A stretch of DNA of 54,918 nt from Clostridia bacterium (GTDB taxonomy: Bacteria > Bacillota > Clostridia > Christensenellales > Borkfalkiaceae), in contig CAAGME010000005.1 in NCBI GenBank assembly GCA_900770945.1, forward strand, positions 1 through 54,918, given 5' to 3'. The translations under genes were made by a program, and so were the position numbers. Under the pieces are notes generated by a model. That model searched no databases and had not been told where the DNA came from. It saw only the letters and a list, made by a program, of their open reading frames with translations. Positions within the stretch are counted from its first letter, which is position 1, and every line of letters starts with the position of its first letter. Shown here piece after piece: positions 8,579-17,264 of this stretch.

Positions 8579-9205
8579 ATGAAATACGGTTTTATAGAAA
8601 AGTTAATGTGGACGGGGTATAAAGGCACGTTCCGTAAGCAACTTACGCAGACGCTTTCGGAAGAAAACCCCAAAGAAGTTATGAAAAAGGCTCACGTTAA
8701 GTATAAGGAAATTCTGGCGGACGTAACGGAGTTCGAAAAGGGCGACAGATTTTTAATCAATATTTTAAGTTGCGCGATGCTTGTGTCCGTATTGCTGACG
8801 GTAAAAAACAAATATTCGGTTGAAGAAATCCGCGCGTATTATCGAGGCGCGATGTGCGACAATTTTTTGACGAAAATGGCTTCCAAAAAAAGTAAGGCGT
8901 ACACCGAGAAGGGTAGGAAATTACTTAAAAAACAAGCCGAGAAAAGCGAAATTCTGGCTGACAAAAATCCTTATACATGGAGATTTACCGTCGAAGACGG
9001 AAAAACGATAAATCAGTACACCGCAACCTTTTACACTTGCGGAATTTGTTATCTGATGACGAAACTCGGCTTAAAAGAATATATTCCCGCAATGTGTACG
9101 CTCGACTACGATATGGCGGCTCTTAACAATACGGTTTTCACAAGGGAATATACCTTAGCGGGCGGCGGCGCGTATTGCGATTGCCATTACGACCATAAAG
9201 GATAA
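8579..9205 (+). CDS. L-2-amino-thiazoline-4-carboxylic acid hydrolase family protein (second copy)
   Basis: 208 residues, with a ribosome site AAAGGAG. The C-terminal family pattern is retained: YTATFYTCGICYLMTKLGL, EYIPAMCTLDYD, then TREYTLAGGGAYCDCHY. It is clearly divergent from the copy at 5252: the Cys-Pro of the first motif is absent and the N-terminal half is unrelated at a glance. Two paralogues in one operon may act on different substrates or form a hetero-oligomer; both are guesses. Confidence 0.75.
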   Translation: MKYGFIEKLMWTGYKGTFRKQLTQTLSEENPKEVMKKAHVKYKEILADVTEFEKGDRFLINILSCAMLVSVLLTVKNKYSVEEIRAYYRGAMCDNFLTKMASKKSKAYTEKGRKLLKKQAEKSEILADKNPYTWRFTVEDGKTINQYTATFYTCGICYLMTKLGLKEYIPAMCTLDYDMAALNNTVFTREYTLAGGGAYCDCHYDHKG

Positions 9206-9208
9206 ATA

Positions 9209-9928
9209 ATGAACTGCCCGAATTTTTCAAATTATTTAAAAGAAACAAGAATACTCGATTATTCTTCAAAGTCCGTTCAATCGCTTATCGAAAATCGCGG
9301 TTGGAAGGATTTGAAAGAAGAGGAGCGGGCAAAAGCCGTCTATAATTTTGTTAAAGACGAGATTTTGTTCGGTTATAACGTTGACGATAATATAAGGGCG
9401 AGCAGAGTTTTAAAAGACGGTTACGGGCAATGTAATACAAAAGGGACGCTTTTGATGGCTCTTCTTCGCGCCTTGGGCATTCCTTGCCGAATACATGGTT
9501 TTATGATAGATAAAAGACTGCAGAAAGGCGCGATGACGGGTTTGGTGTATAAGTCTGCACCCAAAGAGATTTTCCACAGTTATGTCGAAGCGTACGTTTG
9601 CGGGGAATGGTATAACCTCGAAGGGTTTATTCTCGATAAAAAATACCTGTCCGCATTGCAGAAAACGTTAAAACCGAATAATGACGGCTCGTTTATCGGT
9701 TACGGCGTTGCGACGAAAAACTTTCCAAATCCGCCGGTCGAATTTAATTGTTGCGATACCTATATACAAAAAGAAGGAATTGTGCGAGACTTCGGAGTGT
9801 ATGACGATCCCGATTCTCTTTTAAGAGAACACGGTCAGACGATGAAAGTATTTAAAATATGCGGTTATCGACTTATAGGCAGACGTTTGATGAATGATAA
9901 CGTAAATAAAATACGAAAAACGAAGTAA
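9209..9928 (+). CDS. Transglutaminase-like cysteine protease/acyltransferase
   Basis: 239 residues, starting four bases after the previous stop. The transglutaminase core triad is visible: Cys75 in GYGQCNTKGTLLMALLRALG, His123 in IFHSYVEAYV and an acidic residue in WYNLEGFILD. Bacterial proteins with this core act as peptidases, amidases or acyl transferases. No signal peptide or membrane span is present, so it should work in the cytoplasm beside the other five enzymes. Last gene of the operon; a hairpin terminator follows. Confidence 0.75.
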   Translation: MNCPNFSNYLKETRILDYSSKSVQSLIENRGWKDLKEEERAKAVYNFVKDEILFGYNVDDNIRASRVLKDGYGQCNTKGTLLMALLRALGIPCRIHGFMIDKRLQKGAMTGLVYKSAPKEIFHSYVEAYVCGEWYNLEGFILDKKYLSALQKTLKPNNDGSFIGYGVATKNFPNPPVEFNCCDTYIQKEGIVRDFGVYDDPDSLLREHGQTMKVFKICGYRLIGRRLMNDNVNKIRKTK

Positions 9929-9973
9929 AAAGGGCGGTAAAAAATGAGAATTATCCCACACGTGGTAAATAAA

Positions 9974-10020
9974 CGTAAAACTCTTTGTTTGGTTTTACGG
10001 TAATGCTTTTACGGTTTTTT
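9974..10020 (+). terminator. Terminator of the ATC-hydrolase operon
   Basis: CGTAAAAC (9974-9981) pairs with GTTTTACG (9992-9999); a second TTTTACG (10007-10013) can pair with the same arm and is followed by GTTTTTT. This second pairing gives a usual intrinsic terminator. Confidence 0.5.
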
Positions 10021-10022
10021 AA

Positions 10023-10051
10023 TTGCTTTTTTTAAGACGACGTGATATAAT
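10023..10051 (+). promoter_or_regulatory. Promoter of the first DtxR-family regulator
   Basis: TTGCTT (10023-10028), 17-base spacer, TATAAT (10046-10051). GAGAGG at 10064 is the ribosome site. No DtxR-type box is seen here. Confidence 0.6.
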
Positions 10052-10074
10052 ATATAAAAAGCGCGAGAGGTAAT

Positions 10075-10437
10075 ATGGTAGATAACGAATCGCAGGAAAT
10101 GTATCTTGAAACGATACTTAGATTAAAAAAGAAAAAGGGCAGCGTGCGGGCGATAGATATCGCCGAAGAACTCGGTTATTCTAAACCGAGCGTTTCCCGC
10201 GCCGTGGGAATAATGAAAAAAGACGGTTTTATAGTCGTGCATGCCGACGGACTTATAGACCTTACCGAAACGGGTAAGGATAAAGCCGAAAATATTTTTT
10301 CCCGGCATAAATCGCTGACTCAAGCCCTCGTCGTTATGGGGCTTTCGCCCGAGGCGGCGGAAGAAAACGCCTGCCGCGTGGAACACGTTATCACCGAAGA
10401 GGCGTTTGAGGCTATCAAAAAATACTTTAACGTGTAA
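10075..10437 (+). CDS. DtxR/MntR-family metal-dependent transcriptional repressor
   Basis: 120 residues: winged helix (SVRAIDIAEELGYSKPSVSRAVGIMKKDGF, about 23-52) with the usual Ser-Val-Ser recognition helix, then a short metal-binding and dimer domain. The canonical metal motif is present: Cys100, Glu103 and His104 in ENACRVEHVI, with His78 in FSRHKSLTQ. The SH3-like third domain of DtxR/IdeR is absent, as in MntR-type short members. It would sense iron or manganese and bind DtxR-type boxes; such boxes occur at 5148, 10542, 10599, 17259, 17337 and 17412. It stands alone between two promoters and a terminator. Confidence 0.85.
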   Translation: MVDNESQEMYLETILRLKKKKGSVRAIDIAEELGYSKPSVSRAVGIMKKDGFIVVHADGLIDLTETGKDKAENIFSRHKSLTQALVVMGLSPEAAEENACRVEHVITEEAFEAIKKYFNV

Positions 10438-10453
10438 ATACAAAAAAATTTTT

Positions 10454-10484
10454 AGTCAACCGCTAACTTTCGGTTGACTTTTTT
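10454..10484 (+). terminator. Intrinsic terminator after the DtxR-family gene
   Basis: AGTCAACCG (10454-10462) pairs with CGGTTGACT (10471-10479), followed by a T-run. The right arm contains the -35 box of the next promoter, so terminator and promoter overlap. Confidence 0.8.
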
Positions 10485-10501
10485 CTTTATATGAGTATAA
10501 T
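10474..10501 (+). promoter_or_regulatory. Promoter of the exporter/ECF operon
   Basis: TTGACT (10474-10479), 16-base spacer, TATAAT (10496-10501). The -35 lies in the preceding terminator stem. Two DtxR-type boxes follow downstream. Confidence 0.6.
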
Positions 10502-10541
10502 TAAAAATGGCTTTGGAAAAAGCCGTTAATTTTTGCGCAAG

Positions 10542-10559
10542 AGTTAGCCTTAACTAACC
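10542..10559. promoter_or_regulatory. DtxR-type operator
   Basis: AGTTAGCCTTAACTAACC; half sites GTTAG and CTAAC separated by six bases, about 40 bases downstream of the -10 box, in the leader of the 10642 gene. Confidence 0.65.
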
Positions 10560-10598
10560 GCTTCTGTGTAAGCACGGCGCAAATTATTTTTCAGGAAT

Positions 10599-10616
10599 GG
10601 TTAGCGTGGGCTAACC
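10599..10616. promoter_or_regulatory. DtxR-type operator
   Basis: GGTTAGCGTGGGCTAACC, a perfect 7+7 palindrome (GGTTAGC/GCTAACC) around four bases, 25 bases before the start codon at 10642. It resembles the core of the classic DtxR/IdeR box. Confidence 0.75.
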
Positions 10617-10641
10617 AAATAAAACGGATGGTGAGTTACAT

Positions 10642-11031
10642 ATGAGTTCGTCGGAATTAAGGTATCTGATAGCGGCAAACGACCTTGCCAAAGAGCTGCA
10701 GTCGGTTAAACAGACCGATATAGCAAACAGGCTTCATGTAACAAAGGTAAGTGCGTACAACGCGATTGAAAGGTTGAGGGAAAAAGAATATATCGAGAAG
10801 AATGAAAGGAAAATTGTTCTTACGGATCGCGGAAAAGAAGTTTTGAACGAGTATATGACGATTATACGCTTTATGTCGGCGCATTTGTCGTTACATTGCG
10901 GAACAACGAAAGTTCAGGCGTATGAAGACGCCCTTAACGCAACCTGTGCGTTTTCGGATGCAACCCGTAACGGAGTGGCAAATTTTATAAAGTCAGGAAT
11001 GAAAGGCGCGCATCACGCACCGATTGACTAA
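10642..11031 (+). CDS. Divergent DtxR/MntR-like regulator with altered metal site
   Basis: 129 residues. The N-terminal winged helix is typical (QTDIANRLHVTKVSAYNAIERLREKEYI). The C-terminal helix that carries Cys-x-x-Glu-His in metal-responsive members reads EDALNATCAFSD: Leu98, Thr101 and Cys102 stand in place of Cys, Glu and His. Free His81, His85 and Cys86 occur just upstream. The protein may sense another ligand or have lost sensing. It is the first gene of the exporter/ECF operon and has two operators in its leader, so it is probably autoregulated or controlled by the intact paralogue at 10075. Confidence 0.75.
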   Translation: MSSSELRYLIAANDLAKELQSVKQTDIANRLHVTKVSAYNAIERLREKEYIEKNERKIVLTDRGKEVLNEYMTIIRFMSAHLSLHCGTTKVQAYEDALNATCAFSDATRNGVANFIKSGMKGAHHAPID

Positions 11032-11047
11032 GGCGAGGAGCAAACAA

Positions 11048-12775
11048 ATGATAGATAAAGAACTATTCAAACTCATCGGCGGAAATAAGAAGTACATATT
11101 TATCGCCGTATTGTTGCAGGCGATAGGTTTAATCGCGAATGTTGCGATAACGGGGAGCGTTTGCTACGCCGTGTATCTGCTGACCGAAAACGCCGAAGCC
11201 CTGAAATTTATTTATCCGCTTAGCGGCGCGGCGGCGGGCATTATCGTGAGATATATCTGTTCGCGATTGACGGGCGATATAAAGGACAAGCTCGGCAGAA
11301 GCGTCAAAAAGGATTTACGCGAAAGAGTATATAACAAAATCGTAAAACTCGGCGTTAAGACCACCGACGGGATGAGTATGGCGGGACTCACGCAGGTTTC
11401 GGTAGAAGGCGTAGAACAACTTGACCTTTACTATTCGTCATATCTGCCGCAGTTCTTTTTTGCGATGATCGCACCCGTAATATTGTTTTTGATATGCGTA
11501 TGGATCGATTGGAGAACGGCTCTCGTTCTTATCGCCTGCGTTCCGCTTATCCCTGTATCTATTGTAGCGGTAAGTAAGTACGCAAAGAAGATTTTCGCAA
11601 AATATTGGGGCAAATACACTTCGATGGGTGATAAGTTTCTTGACAGCGTTCAAGGACTTAAAGAACTCAAAATTTTTCAGGCAGACGCGGCTCAGCACGT
11701 TAAAATAAACGAAAGCGCGGAAGAATTCAGAGTCATCACGATGAAAGTCCTCGTAATGCAACTTGCAAGTACCACGATAATGGACTTGGTTGCATACGGC
11801 GGCGCGGGAGTCGGCATAGCATTGGCAATCTGCGGCGCGGCGTTTTGGGGATTGAACCCGATTGCGGCATTGTTCCTGTGCCTTGTGGCGGTTGAATTTT
11901 TCCTGCCGCTTCGCGCGTTCGGCTCGGCATTCCACGTTGCTATGAACGGCGCAAGCGCGGGTAAAAAGATTATTTCGCTTCTTAACGCGCCCGATCCCGA
12001 ATGGGGAACGGAAAACGTGGACGGCAAGGAGATCAAGCTCGAAAACGTTACGTTCTCTTACGATAATAAACGCGACGTTCTGAAAAACGTGAATATGACC
12101 TTCCCCGAAAAGGGAATGACGGCAATAGTCGGCGAAAGCGGATGCGGAAAATCCACTGTTGTCAATATGCTTGTCGGCGCGTTCCGTCCGCAAAAGGGCG
12201 AGGTTACGGTCGGCGGCAAACAGCTTGAAAAGTTATCCCGTGAAAACTGGTATTCGCACCTTTCGGCGGTAAGTTACAATACTTATATTTTCAACGAAAG
12301 CGTAAGAGATAACTTCAAAATGGCGAAAGAAAACGTTTCGGACGAAGAAATTTTCGCCGCGCTCGAAAAGGTGAATCTGAAAGAGTTTATCGAAGAAAAC
12401 GGCGGGTTGGATAAGGTTATCACAGAGGACGCGAACAACATTTCGGGCGGACAAAAACAACGCCTTGCGCTTGCGATCGCGCTTGTATCGGGTAAAGATA
12501 TTTACGTTTTCGACGAAGCAACGAGCAATATCGACATCGAAAGTGAAGCCGTTATTATGAAGAATATCAAGGCGATTTCGGAAGAAAAGAGCGTTATCGT
12601 GATCTCGCACCGCCTTGCCAATGTCGTTCCCGCGGACAATATCTACTACATGGAGGACGGCGAGGTAAAAGAAAGCGGTTCGCACAAAAAACTGATGGCG
12701 GCACATCAAGGTTACGCGCGCCTTTACACCGCGCAGAAAACGCTGGAACAGGCTTATGCGGAGGTGGTAGAATGA
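11048..12775 (+). CDS. ABC exporter half-subunit (permease-ATPase fusion), first of a pair
   Basis: 575 residues from ATG 11048, chosen because GAGGAG lies nine bases upstream; a longer open frame would start inside the previous gene. Six-helix exporter domain (about 1-310), then the nucleotide-binding domain: Walker A GESGCGKSTVVN, signature ISGGQKQR, Walker B YVFDEATSNID and the switch histidine in VISHRLANV. It forms an obligate pair with the next gene, to which it is joined by an ATGA overlap. In streptococci a similar pair (siaD/siaE) sits before an ECF importer in an iron-regulated operon; that comparison rests on gene order. The cargo is unknown; heme, siderophore or peptide are candidates. 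Confidence 0.8.
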   Translation: MIDKELFKLIGGNKKYIFIAVLLQAIGLIANVAITGSVCYAVYLLTENAEALKFIYPLSGAAAGIIVRYICSRLTGDIKDKLGRSVKKDLRERVYNKIVKLGVKTTDGMSMAGLTQVSVEGVEQLDLYYSSYLPQFFFAMIAPVILFLICVWIDWRTALVLIACVPLIPVSIVAVSKYAKKIFAKYWGKYTSMGDKFLDSVQGLKELKIFQADAAQHVKINESAEEFRVITMKVLVMQLASTTIMDLVAYGGAGVGIALAICGAAFWGLNPIAALFLCLVAVEFFLPLRAFGSAFHVAMNGASAGKKIISLLNAPDPEWGTENVDGKEIKLENVTFSYDNKRDVLKNVNMTFPEKGMTAIVGESGCGKSTVVNMLVGAFRPQKGEVTVGGKQLEKLSRENWYSHLSAVSYNTYIFNESVRDNFKMAKENVSDEEIFAALEKVNLKEFIEENGGLDKVITEDANNISGGQKQRLALAIALVSGKDIYVFDEATSNIDIESEAVIMKNIKAISEEKSVIVISHRLANVVPADNIYYMEDGEVKESGSHKKLMAAHQGYARLYTAQKTLEQAYAEVVE

Positions 12776-14463
12776 GTACGCAGAAAAAGGCTTTGAGAAG
12801 AAGCGGCGCTAAGATTATGGCAAGTCTGATCGCTCTTCTCGGCAGTTTGTCTTACATAATGATTTTAGCCGTTATAAACGGAAGCGTGGGCTTCGTCTGC
12901 GCGATGGGCGTAACGGTATTCGGCGCGGTAGGAGTTGCGAAGGCACTCGGAGAAGCGATTGCGCTTTCTTACGGGTGGATTATCGGTCTTACGATAGGGT
13001 GCGGAGTTCTTCGCGGTCTGCTTCGCTATTTCGAGCAGTACAGCAATCACTATATCGCGTTCAGACTTCTTGCGGTTTTAAGGGATAAAATCTTCGGCGC
13101 ATTACGCGTTCTTTGCCCCGCAAAACTTGAAAGTAAACAAAAGGGCAGTATTATCGCAATGATTACCTCGGACATCGAAACGCTTGAAGTTTTCTATGCG
13201 CATACCATTTCGCCCATCTGTATTGCCGTGCTTGTATCTACGGCTGTGTTCCTGTTCGTAGGGTTTGTTTCGAGTTGGTGTCTCGCGCTTGTGGCTCTCG
13301 TAGGTTTCCTAACAATCGGCATTGTAGTTCCGCTTATTTCGTCGGGAAAACTGAAAGAAAGCGGCGTAAAATACCGCGCGGAATTCGCGTCGTTTTCGGC
13401 ATATTTCCTTGACAGTATCAAGGGTATCAAAGACATCGTTTTAAACAATGCGGGCGAGGAAAGAGAAAAGGAAGTAAACAAGCGTTCGGACGGACTGCTT
13501 GCGGAAACCAAAAAGATGAAACGCAACATCACCCGCGCGGGTTCGGCAATCGAACTTACGGTGTCGGTGTTCGTTCTAATCACCATTGTAGTCGGAATGT
13601 TGCTAGTTAAAAACCAAATGCTTTCCATGGGTAAAATGATTATAGGTATGGTAACGGTGTTTTCGTCGTTCGGACCTGTGATTGCGGTAGGATCGCTACC
13701 CGGAAATCTTACGCAGACTTTCGCAAGCGGCGACAGAGTACTTAATCTTCTTGCGGAAAAACCTGCGGTGGGTGCGGTTACGAACGGTAAAGATTTCGAT
13801 TACGAAAAACTCGACGTAGAAGATCTTTCGTTCAGTTACGACGGGCAGACCGAGGTGCTGAAAGATGTTAAAATGCACGCCGAAAAGGGCGAGATTATCG
13901 GTATCGTGGGCGAAAGCGGTTGCGGCAAGTCAACGTTTTTGAAACTTCTTTTGAGATTTTGGGAGAGAAGCGGCGGCGAAATAAATTACGACGATATAGA
14001 TATCGATATAATCAACACAAATTCGCTTTTGAAAAACGTAACTATGGTTTCGCAAAGCACCTATTTGTTTGAAGAAACGATAGAGGATAACTTGCGTATC
14101 GCGAAGCCCGACGCCACTCGGGAAGAAATCGAAAACGCCTGCAAAATGGCTTCGATTCACGACTTTATAATGACTTTACCCGACGGATATAAAACGCAGG
14201 TCGGCGCACTCGGAGATAATCTGTCCGCGGGCGAAAAACAGCGTATCGGGCTTGCCCGTGCGTTCCTTCGCGGCAGCGAACTTATTCTTCTCGACGAGCC
14301 TACGAGCAACGTTGACAGTATCAACGAAGGTATTATATTGAAAGCGTTAAAAGAACAGAAAAACAAAAAAAGTATTATTCTCGTATCTCATAGAGAATCA
14401 ACCATGGCGATTGCCGACAGGATCTATAAGGTTGACGGCGGCGTTATGACGGAGAAAGCGTAA
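12772..14463 (+). CDS. ABC exporter half-subunit (permease-ATPase fusion), second of a pair
   Basis: 563 residues, overlapping the first subunit by four bases. An exporter membrane domain occupies about residues 1-320. The ATPase domain has Walker A GESGCGKSTFLK, a degenerate signature LSAGEKQR (Ala for the first Gly), Walker B LILLDEPTSNVD and VSHRES with the switch histidine. One subunit with a consensus signature and one with a variant is the pattern of heterodimeric exporters with one full catalytic site. Membrane located, acts with the preceding gene. Confidence 0.8.
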   Translation: MSTQKKALRRSGAKIMASLIALLGSLSYIMILAVINGSVGFVCAMGVTVFGAVGVAKALGEAIALSYGWIIGLTIGCGVLRGLLRYFEQYSNHYIAFRLLAVLRDKIFGALRVLCPAKLESKQKGSIIAMITSDIETLEVFYAHTISPICIAVLVSTAVFLFVGFVSSWCLALVALVGFLTIGIVVPLISSGKLKESGVKYRAEFASFSAYFLDSIKGIKDIVLNNAGEEREKEVNKRSDGLLAETKKMKRNITRAGSAIELTVSVFVLITIVVGMLLVKNQMLSMGKMIIGMVTVFSSFGPVIAVGSLPGNLTQTFASGDRVLNLLAEKPAVGAVTNGKDFDYEKLDVEDLSFSYDGQTEVLKDVKMHAEKGEIIGIVGESGCGKSTFLKLLLRFWERSGGEINYDDIDIDIINTNSLLKNVTMVSQSTYLFEETIEDNLRIAKPDATREEIENACKMASIHDFIMTLPDGYKTQVGALGDNLSAGEKQRIGLARAFLRGSELILLDEPTSNVDSINEGIILKALKEQKNKKSIILVSHRESTMAIADRIYKVDGGVMTEKA

Positions 14464-14464
14464 A

Positions 14465-15166
14465 ATGGACGAACAAAAGAAATTGAGTGATATAGAAGAA
14501 GCTGCGGCGACTCTTATTGCAAATTCCGAAGATGAAAACCCCGCCTATAAGTCGATAAACAAGCAAAAATCGGCGACAACGGAAGAGGAAAACGACAAAA
14601 AGATATTCAAGAAACACAAAATTAAAGATATCGTATTTCTTGCGATAATCACGGCTTGCACGCTTATTACGGGCGCGGTTATGCCGTTACTTGTAAACGT
14701 GCCACTCTTTGGTATCGTGCAACTTGGGTTGGGGCTTCAATTTTCGATTTTTCCCGTAATCGGGATGATGAAAGTAAGAAAGCCGGGTGCGCTTCTGTTT
14801 CAGTCGATATTTATATCGGTATTCCTGATTTTTATGTTCCCGCCGATGTCGCTTATCATAGTATGTGCGCTTGTAGCCGAAACGCTTGCGCTTCTGATCT
14901 TTCGCGGATATAAGAACGATTGGGCGTGCGTGTTTGCGGGGACGCTTTATATGCCGCTCACCCTTCCTTTGATGTGGCTTTATTACAACGCGTTTTACAC
15001 GGTTACGGGTAAAGAAAAAGCGGCAACAGGTATGTTTCTCGGCGGAGCGAACCCCGGCATGGTAGTCGGTATTTCGATTGCCGTCGTCGCGCTCTGTTTT
15101 GTCGGCTCGGTGGTCGGTATGCTCATCGCGAGGGAACTTAAAAAAGCCGGAGCATTGAAAAAATGA
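14465..15166 (+). CDS. ECF transporter S component, MptD/Trep_Strep family
   Basis: 233 residues: a charged cytoplasmic N-terminus of about 55 residues, then five or six membrane spans beginning IVFLAIITACTLITGAVMPLL, with the MFPPMSLIIVCALVAE and LYMPLTLPLMW segments typical of the Trep_Strep (TIGR02185-like) S-component family. S components bind the substrate and dock onto the T and A modules encoded next. Substrates of this family are mostly unproven; the operators and the exporter pair suggest an iron or haem compound. One base separates it from the exporter gene. Confidence 0.75.
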   Translation: MDEQKKLSDIEEAAATLIANSEDENPAYKSINKQKSATTEEENDKKIFKKHKIKDIVFLAIITACTLITGAVMPLLVNVPLFGIVQLGLGLQFSIFPVIGMMKVRKPGALLFQSIFISVFLIFMFPPMSLIIVCALVAETLALLIFRGYKNDWACVFAGTLYMPLTLPLMWLYYNAFYTVTGKEKAATGMFLGGANPGMVVGISIAVVALCFVGSVVGMLIARELKKAGALKK

Positions 15167-15840
15167 GATTTTGGTCTTTCAAAAAGAAGATATATCCTAT
15201 ATTCGTATTTTTGGCGAGCCTGTTTTTGATTGTATTCGGATTGTGCATGGCAAGGAACGCAAAATGTTCTTACTTTCTGGCGGGATGTTTCGTGTGGTTT
15301 ATGCTGTTCGGATGCAGAAAAGGTTGCCTTCGGGTGCTTCCCGTATATATTGTGGTCGGCGGACTGTTTGCCGTAATCGCATACTTTGCTTACGGAAAGG
15401 ACGGAAATGCGGCTATGGCAATGGCTAACCGTTTCGCTTCCGTATTTCTTGCCGCCGCGCTCGGAATGAGCGTAGAACCTGCGGATATGACGAGAAATCT
15501 TTCTACGCTCAAAATGCCGAGGGGTATAACGCTCGGTATGCTGATTGCAACGTCTTTTCCGCCCGTACTCGGCGCGGAGATAAAAAGGGTGAGAGAGGCG
15601 ATGAAAACGCGCGGCGCGGGCAGCGTGTTAAACCCGAAAATCTTTTACAGAGCGTTTTTAGTGCCGTTCGTAATGCGACTCGTAAACATTTCGGATACGT
15701 TGTCGCTGTCGGTGGAAACGCGCGGATTTTCGCTTGAAAAAACGCCTTACACGGTATATAAAAAGGAAATCGTTTGCCTGTCCGACGTGCTGTTTCTTTT
15801 AGGACTTGCCGCAGGTGCGGTTTGCACGGTGATACTATGA
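15163..15840 (+). CDS. ECF transporter transmembrane (T) component
   Basis: 225 residues, overlapping the S component by four bases. It has about four to five membrane helices plus the cytoplasmic coupling helices; the Ala-Arg-Gly-type coupling segment appears as EAMKTRGAGS, and VETRGFSLE is the second coupling motif. This subunit couples ATP hydrolysis by the A subunits to tilting of the S component. The next gene starts within its stop codon. Confidence 0.8.
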   Translation: MRFWSFKKKIYPIFVFLASLFLIVFGLCMARNAKCSYFLAGCFVWFMLFGCRKGCLRVLPVYIVVGGLFAVIAYFAYGKDGNAAMAMANRFASVFLAAALGMSVEPADMTRNLSTLKMPRGITLGMLIATSFPPVLGAEIKRVREAMKTRGAGSVLNPKIFYRAFLVPFVMRLVNISDTLSLSVETRGFSLEKTPYTVYKKEIVCLSDVLFLLGLAAGAVCTVIL

Positions 15841-17264
15841 ACGCGATAGAACTCAAAAACGTAAACTTTTCATATGACGGAAAGACCGCTATACTCGAAA
15901 ACGTAAATATCGCGCTGAATTACGGCGAAGTAAACCTTATTGCAGGGCATTCGGGCGAAGGCAAAAGCACGCTTTTGTATATCATAAGCGGCATTATTCC
16001 GAATATTACGGACGGAAAACTATCGGGCGAAGTGCTTATAAACGGCGAAGATATAAAGTGCAAACGCCTTGGCGAAGTCTGCCGCAAAATAGGCGTAGTT
16101 TTACAAAACGCCGACGAACAGATCATCCAGAAAACGGTAGAGGACGAAATCGCTTTCGGATGCGAAAATTTAGCGTTTTCCCCCGAAAAAATAAGCAAAC
16201 AAATAGACACTGTTTGCCGCCTTATGAAACTCGATAAGTCGTGGCTAAGCCGCAAACTTTCGGGCGGGCAGAAGCAAAGACTTATAACCGCTTCCACGCT
16301 TGCGATGGGGCAGAAGATAGTTATTTTAGACGAACCGCTCGCCAATCTCGACACGGCGGGCGCGGAAATGCTGATGTCAACATTAAAATCTCTCGCAAAA
16401 GCGGGTTATTGTATCGTAGTCATCGAACACAGACTCGACGTCGTTCTGCCGTTCGTAGATAAGGTATTTCACGTCGGAAATAAGAGCGTAAAAGAGATAA
16501 CGGACAGAGAAACTTACCTTAAAGAGCAGTCAACCGAAATAGAAGATACTTGTTCGGAATTTAACGGGACGCTACCCGTGTTTTCGCTTTCGGACGTTGC
16601 GTTTTCGGTTAAAGAACGAGATATATTAAAGGGCGTTACCTTCGATATATTAAAAGGCTCGCGGGCTGTTCTTCTCGGAGAGAACGGTTGTGGGAAAACC
16701 ACGTTGCTTCGACTTATCTCTCGTCTTGAAAAACCTACTCGCGGCGTGATTTTGCAGAACATAGACGATAAGTTCGGACAAAAGAGCAAGCAGAGCAAAA
16801 AATGGTACAAAAAGGTAGGAGTGGTTTATCAGAACCCCGACTATCAGTTGTTTATGCCGACGGTCGAAAAGGAGATAAAATTCGGTGCGAAGTCGGACGA
16901 ATACGCCGACGAAATAGCCGAAAAATTCGGGATAAAGCATTTGTACACCCGTCATCCGCAATCGCTTTCGGAAGGGCAAAAAAGAAGAGTTTCGATTGCC
17001 GCTGTCGTTGCAACCAATCCCCAAGTGTTGATATTGGACGAGCCGACGGTGGGGCAGGACTATAAAGGCTTGTGCGAAATGGTTGAAGTTCTTAATAAAC
17101 TTCACGAGGAAACGCATAACACTATGATTACCGTTACGCACGACAAGCGTTGTGCGGCGGCATTATGCGACCGCTCGGTATGGATAAAAGACGGAAAGAC
17201 TTATAAAACAGGCGATAAACAACTTATAGACGAGTTTTTTATGACTCGGCAAGACAATAGTTAG
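15837..17264 (+). CDS. Fused duplicated ECF ATPase (EcfA1-EcfA2 type)
   Basis: 475 residues from ATG 15837, which overlaps the T-component stop. Two complete ABC ATPase domains are present. Domain 1: GHSGEGKSTLL, KLSGGQKQRL, IVILDEPLANLD. Domain 2: GENGCGKTTLL, SLSEGQKRRV, VLILDEPTVGQD. The second signature starts Ser-Glu-Gly rather than Ser-Gly-Gly. A single chain with both ATPases is usual for this group. The TAG stop lies inside a DtxR-type operator that belongs to the next transcription unit. Confidence 0.85.
   Translation: MNAIELKNVNFSYDGKTAILENVNIALNYGEVNLIAGHSGEGKSTLLYIISGIIPNITDGKLSGEVLINGEDIKCKRLGEVCRKIGVVLQNADEQIIQKTVEDEIAFGCENLAFSPEKISKQIDTVCRLMKLDKSWLSRKLSGGQKQRLITASTLAMGQKIVILDEPLANLDTAGAEMLMSTLKSLAKAGYCIVVIEHRLDVVLPFVDKVFHVGNKSVKEITDRETYLKEQSTEIEDTCSEFNGTLPVFSLSDVAFSVKERDILKGVTFDILKGSRAVLLGENGCGKTTLLRLISRLEKPTRGVILQNIDDKFGQKSKQSKKWYKKVGVVYQNPDYQLFMPTVEKEIKFGAKSDEYADEIAEKFGIKHLYTRHPQSLSEGQKRRVSIAAVVATNPQVLILDEPTVGQDYKGLCEMVEVLNKLHEETHNTMITVTHDKRCAAALCDRSVWIKDGKTYKTGDKQLIDEFFMTRQDNS

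Noticed and set aside
11438..12193. Leftward 251-codon reading frame
   Set aside because: It is antisense to the ABC exporter gene, whose motifs are intact; codon-bias mirror frames are common in this window.
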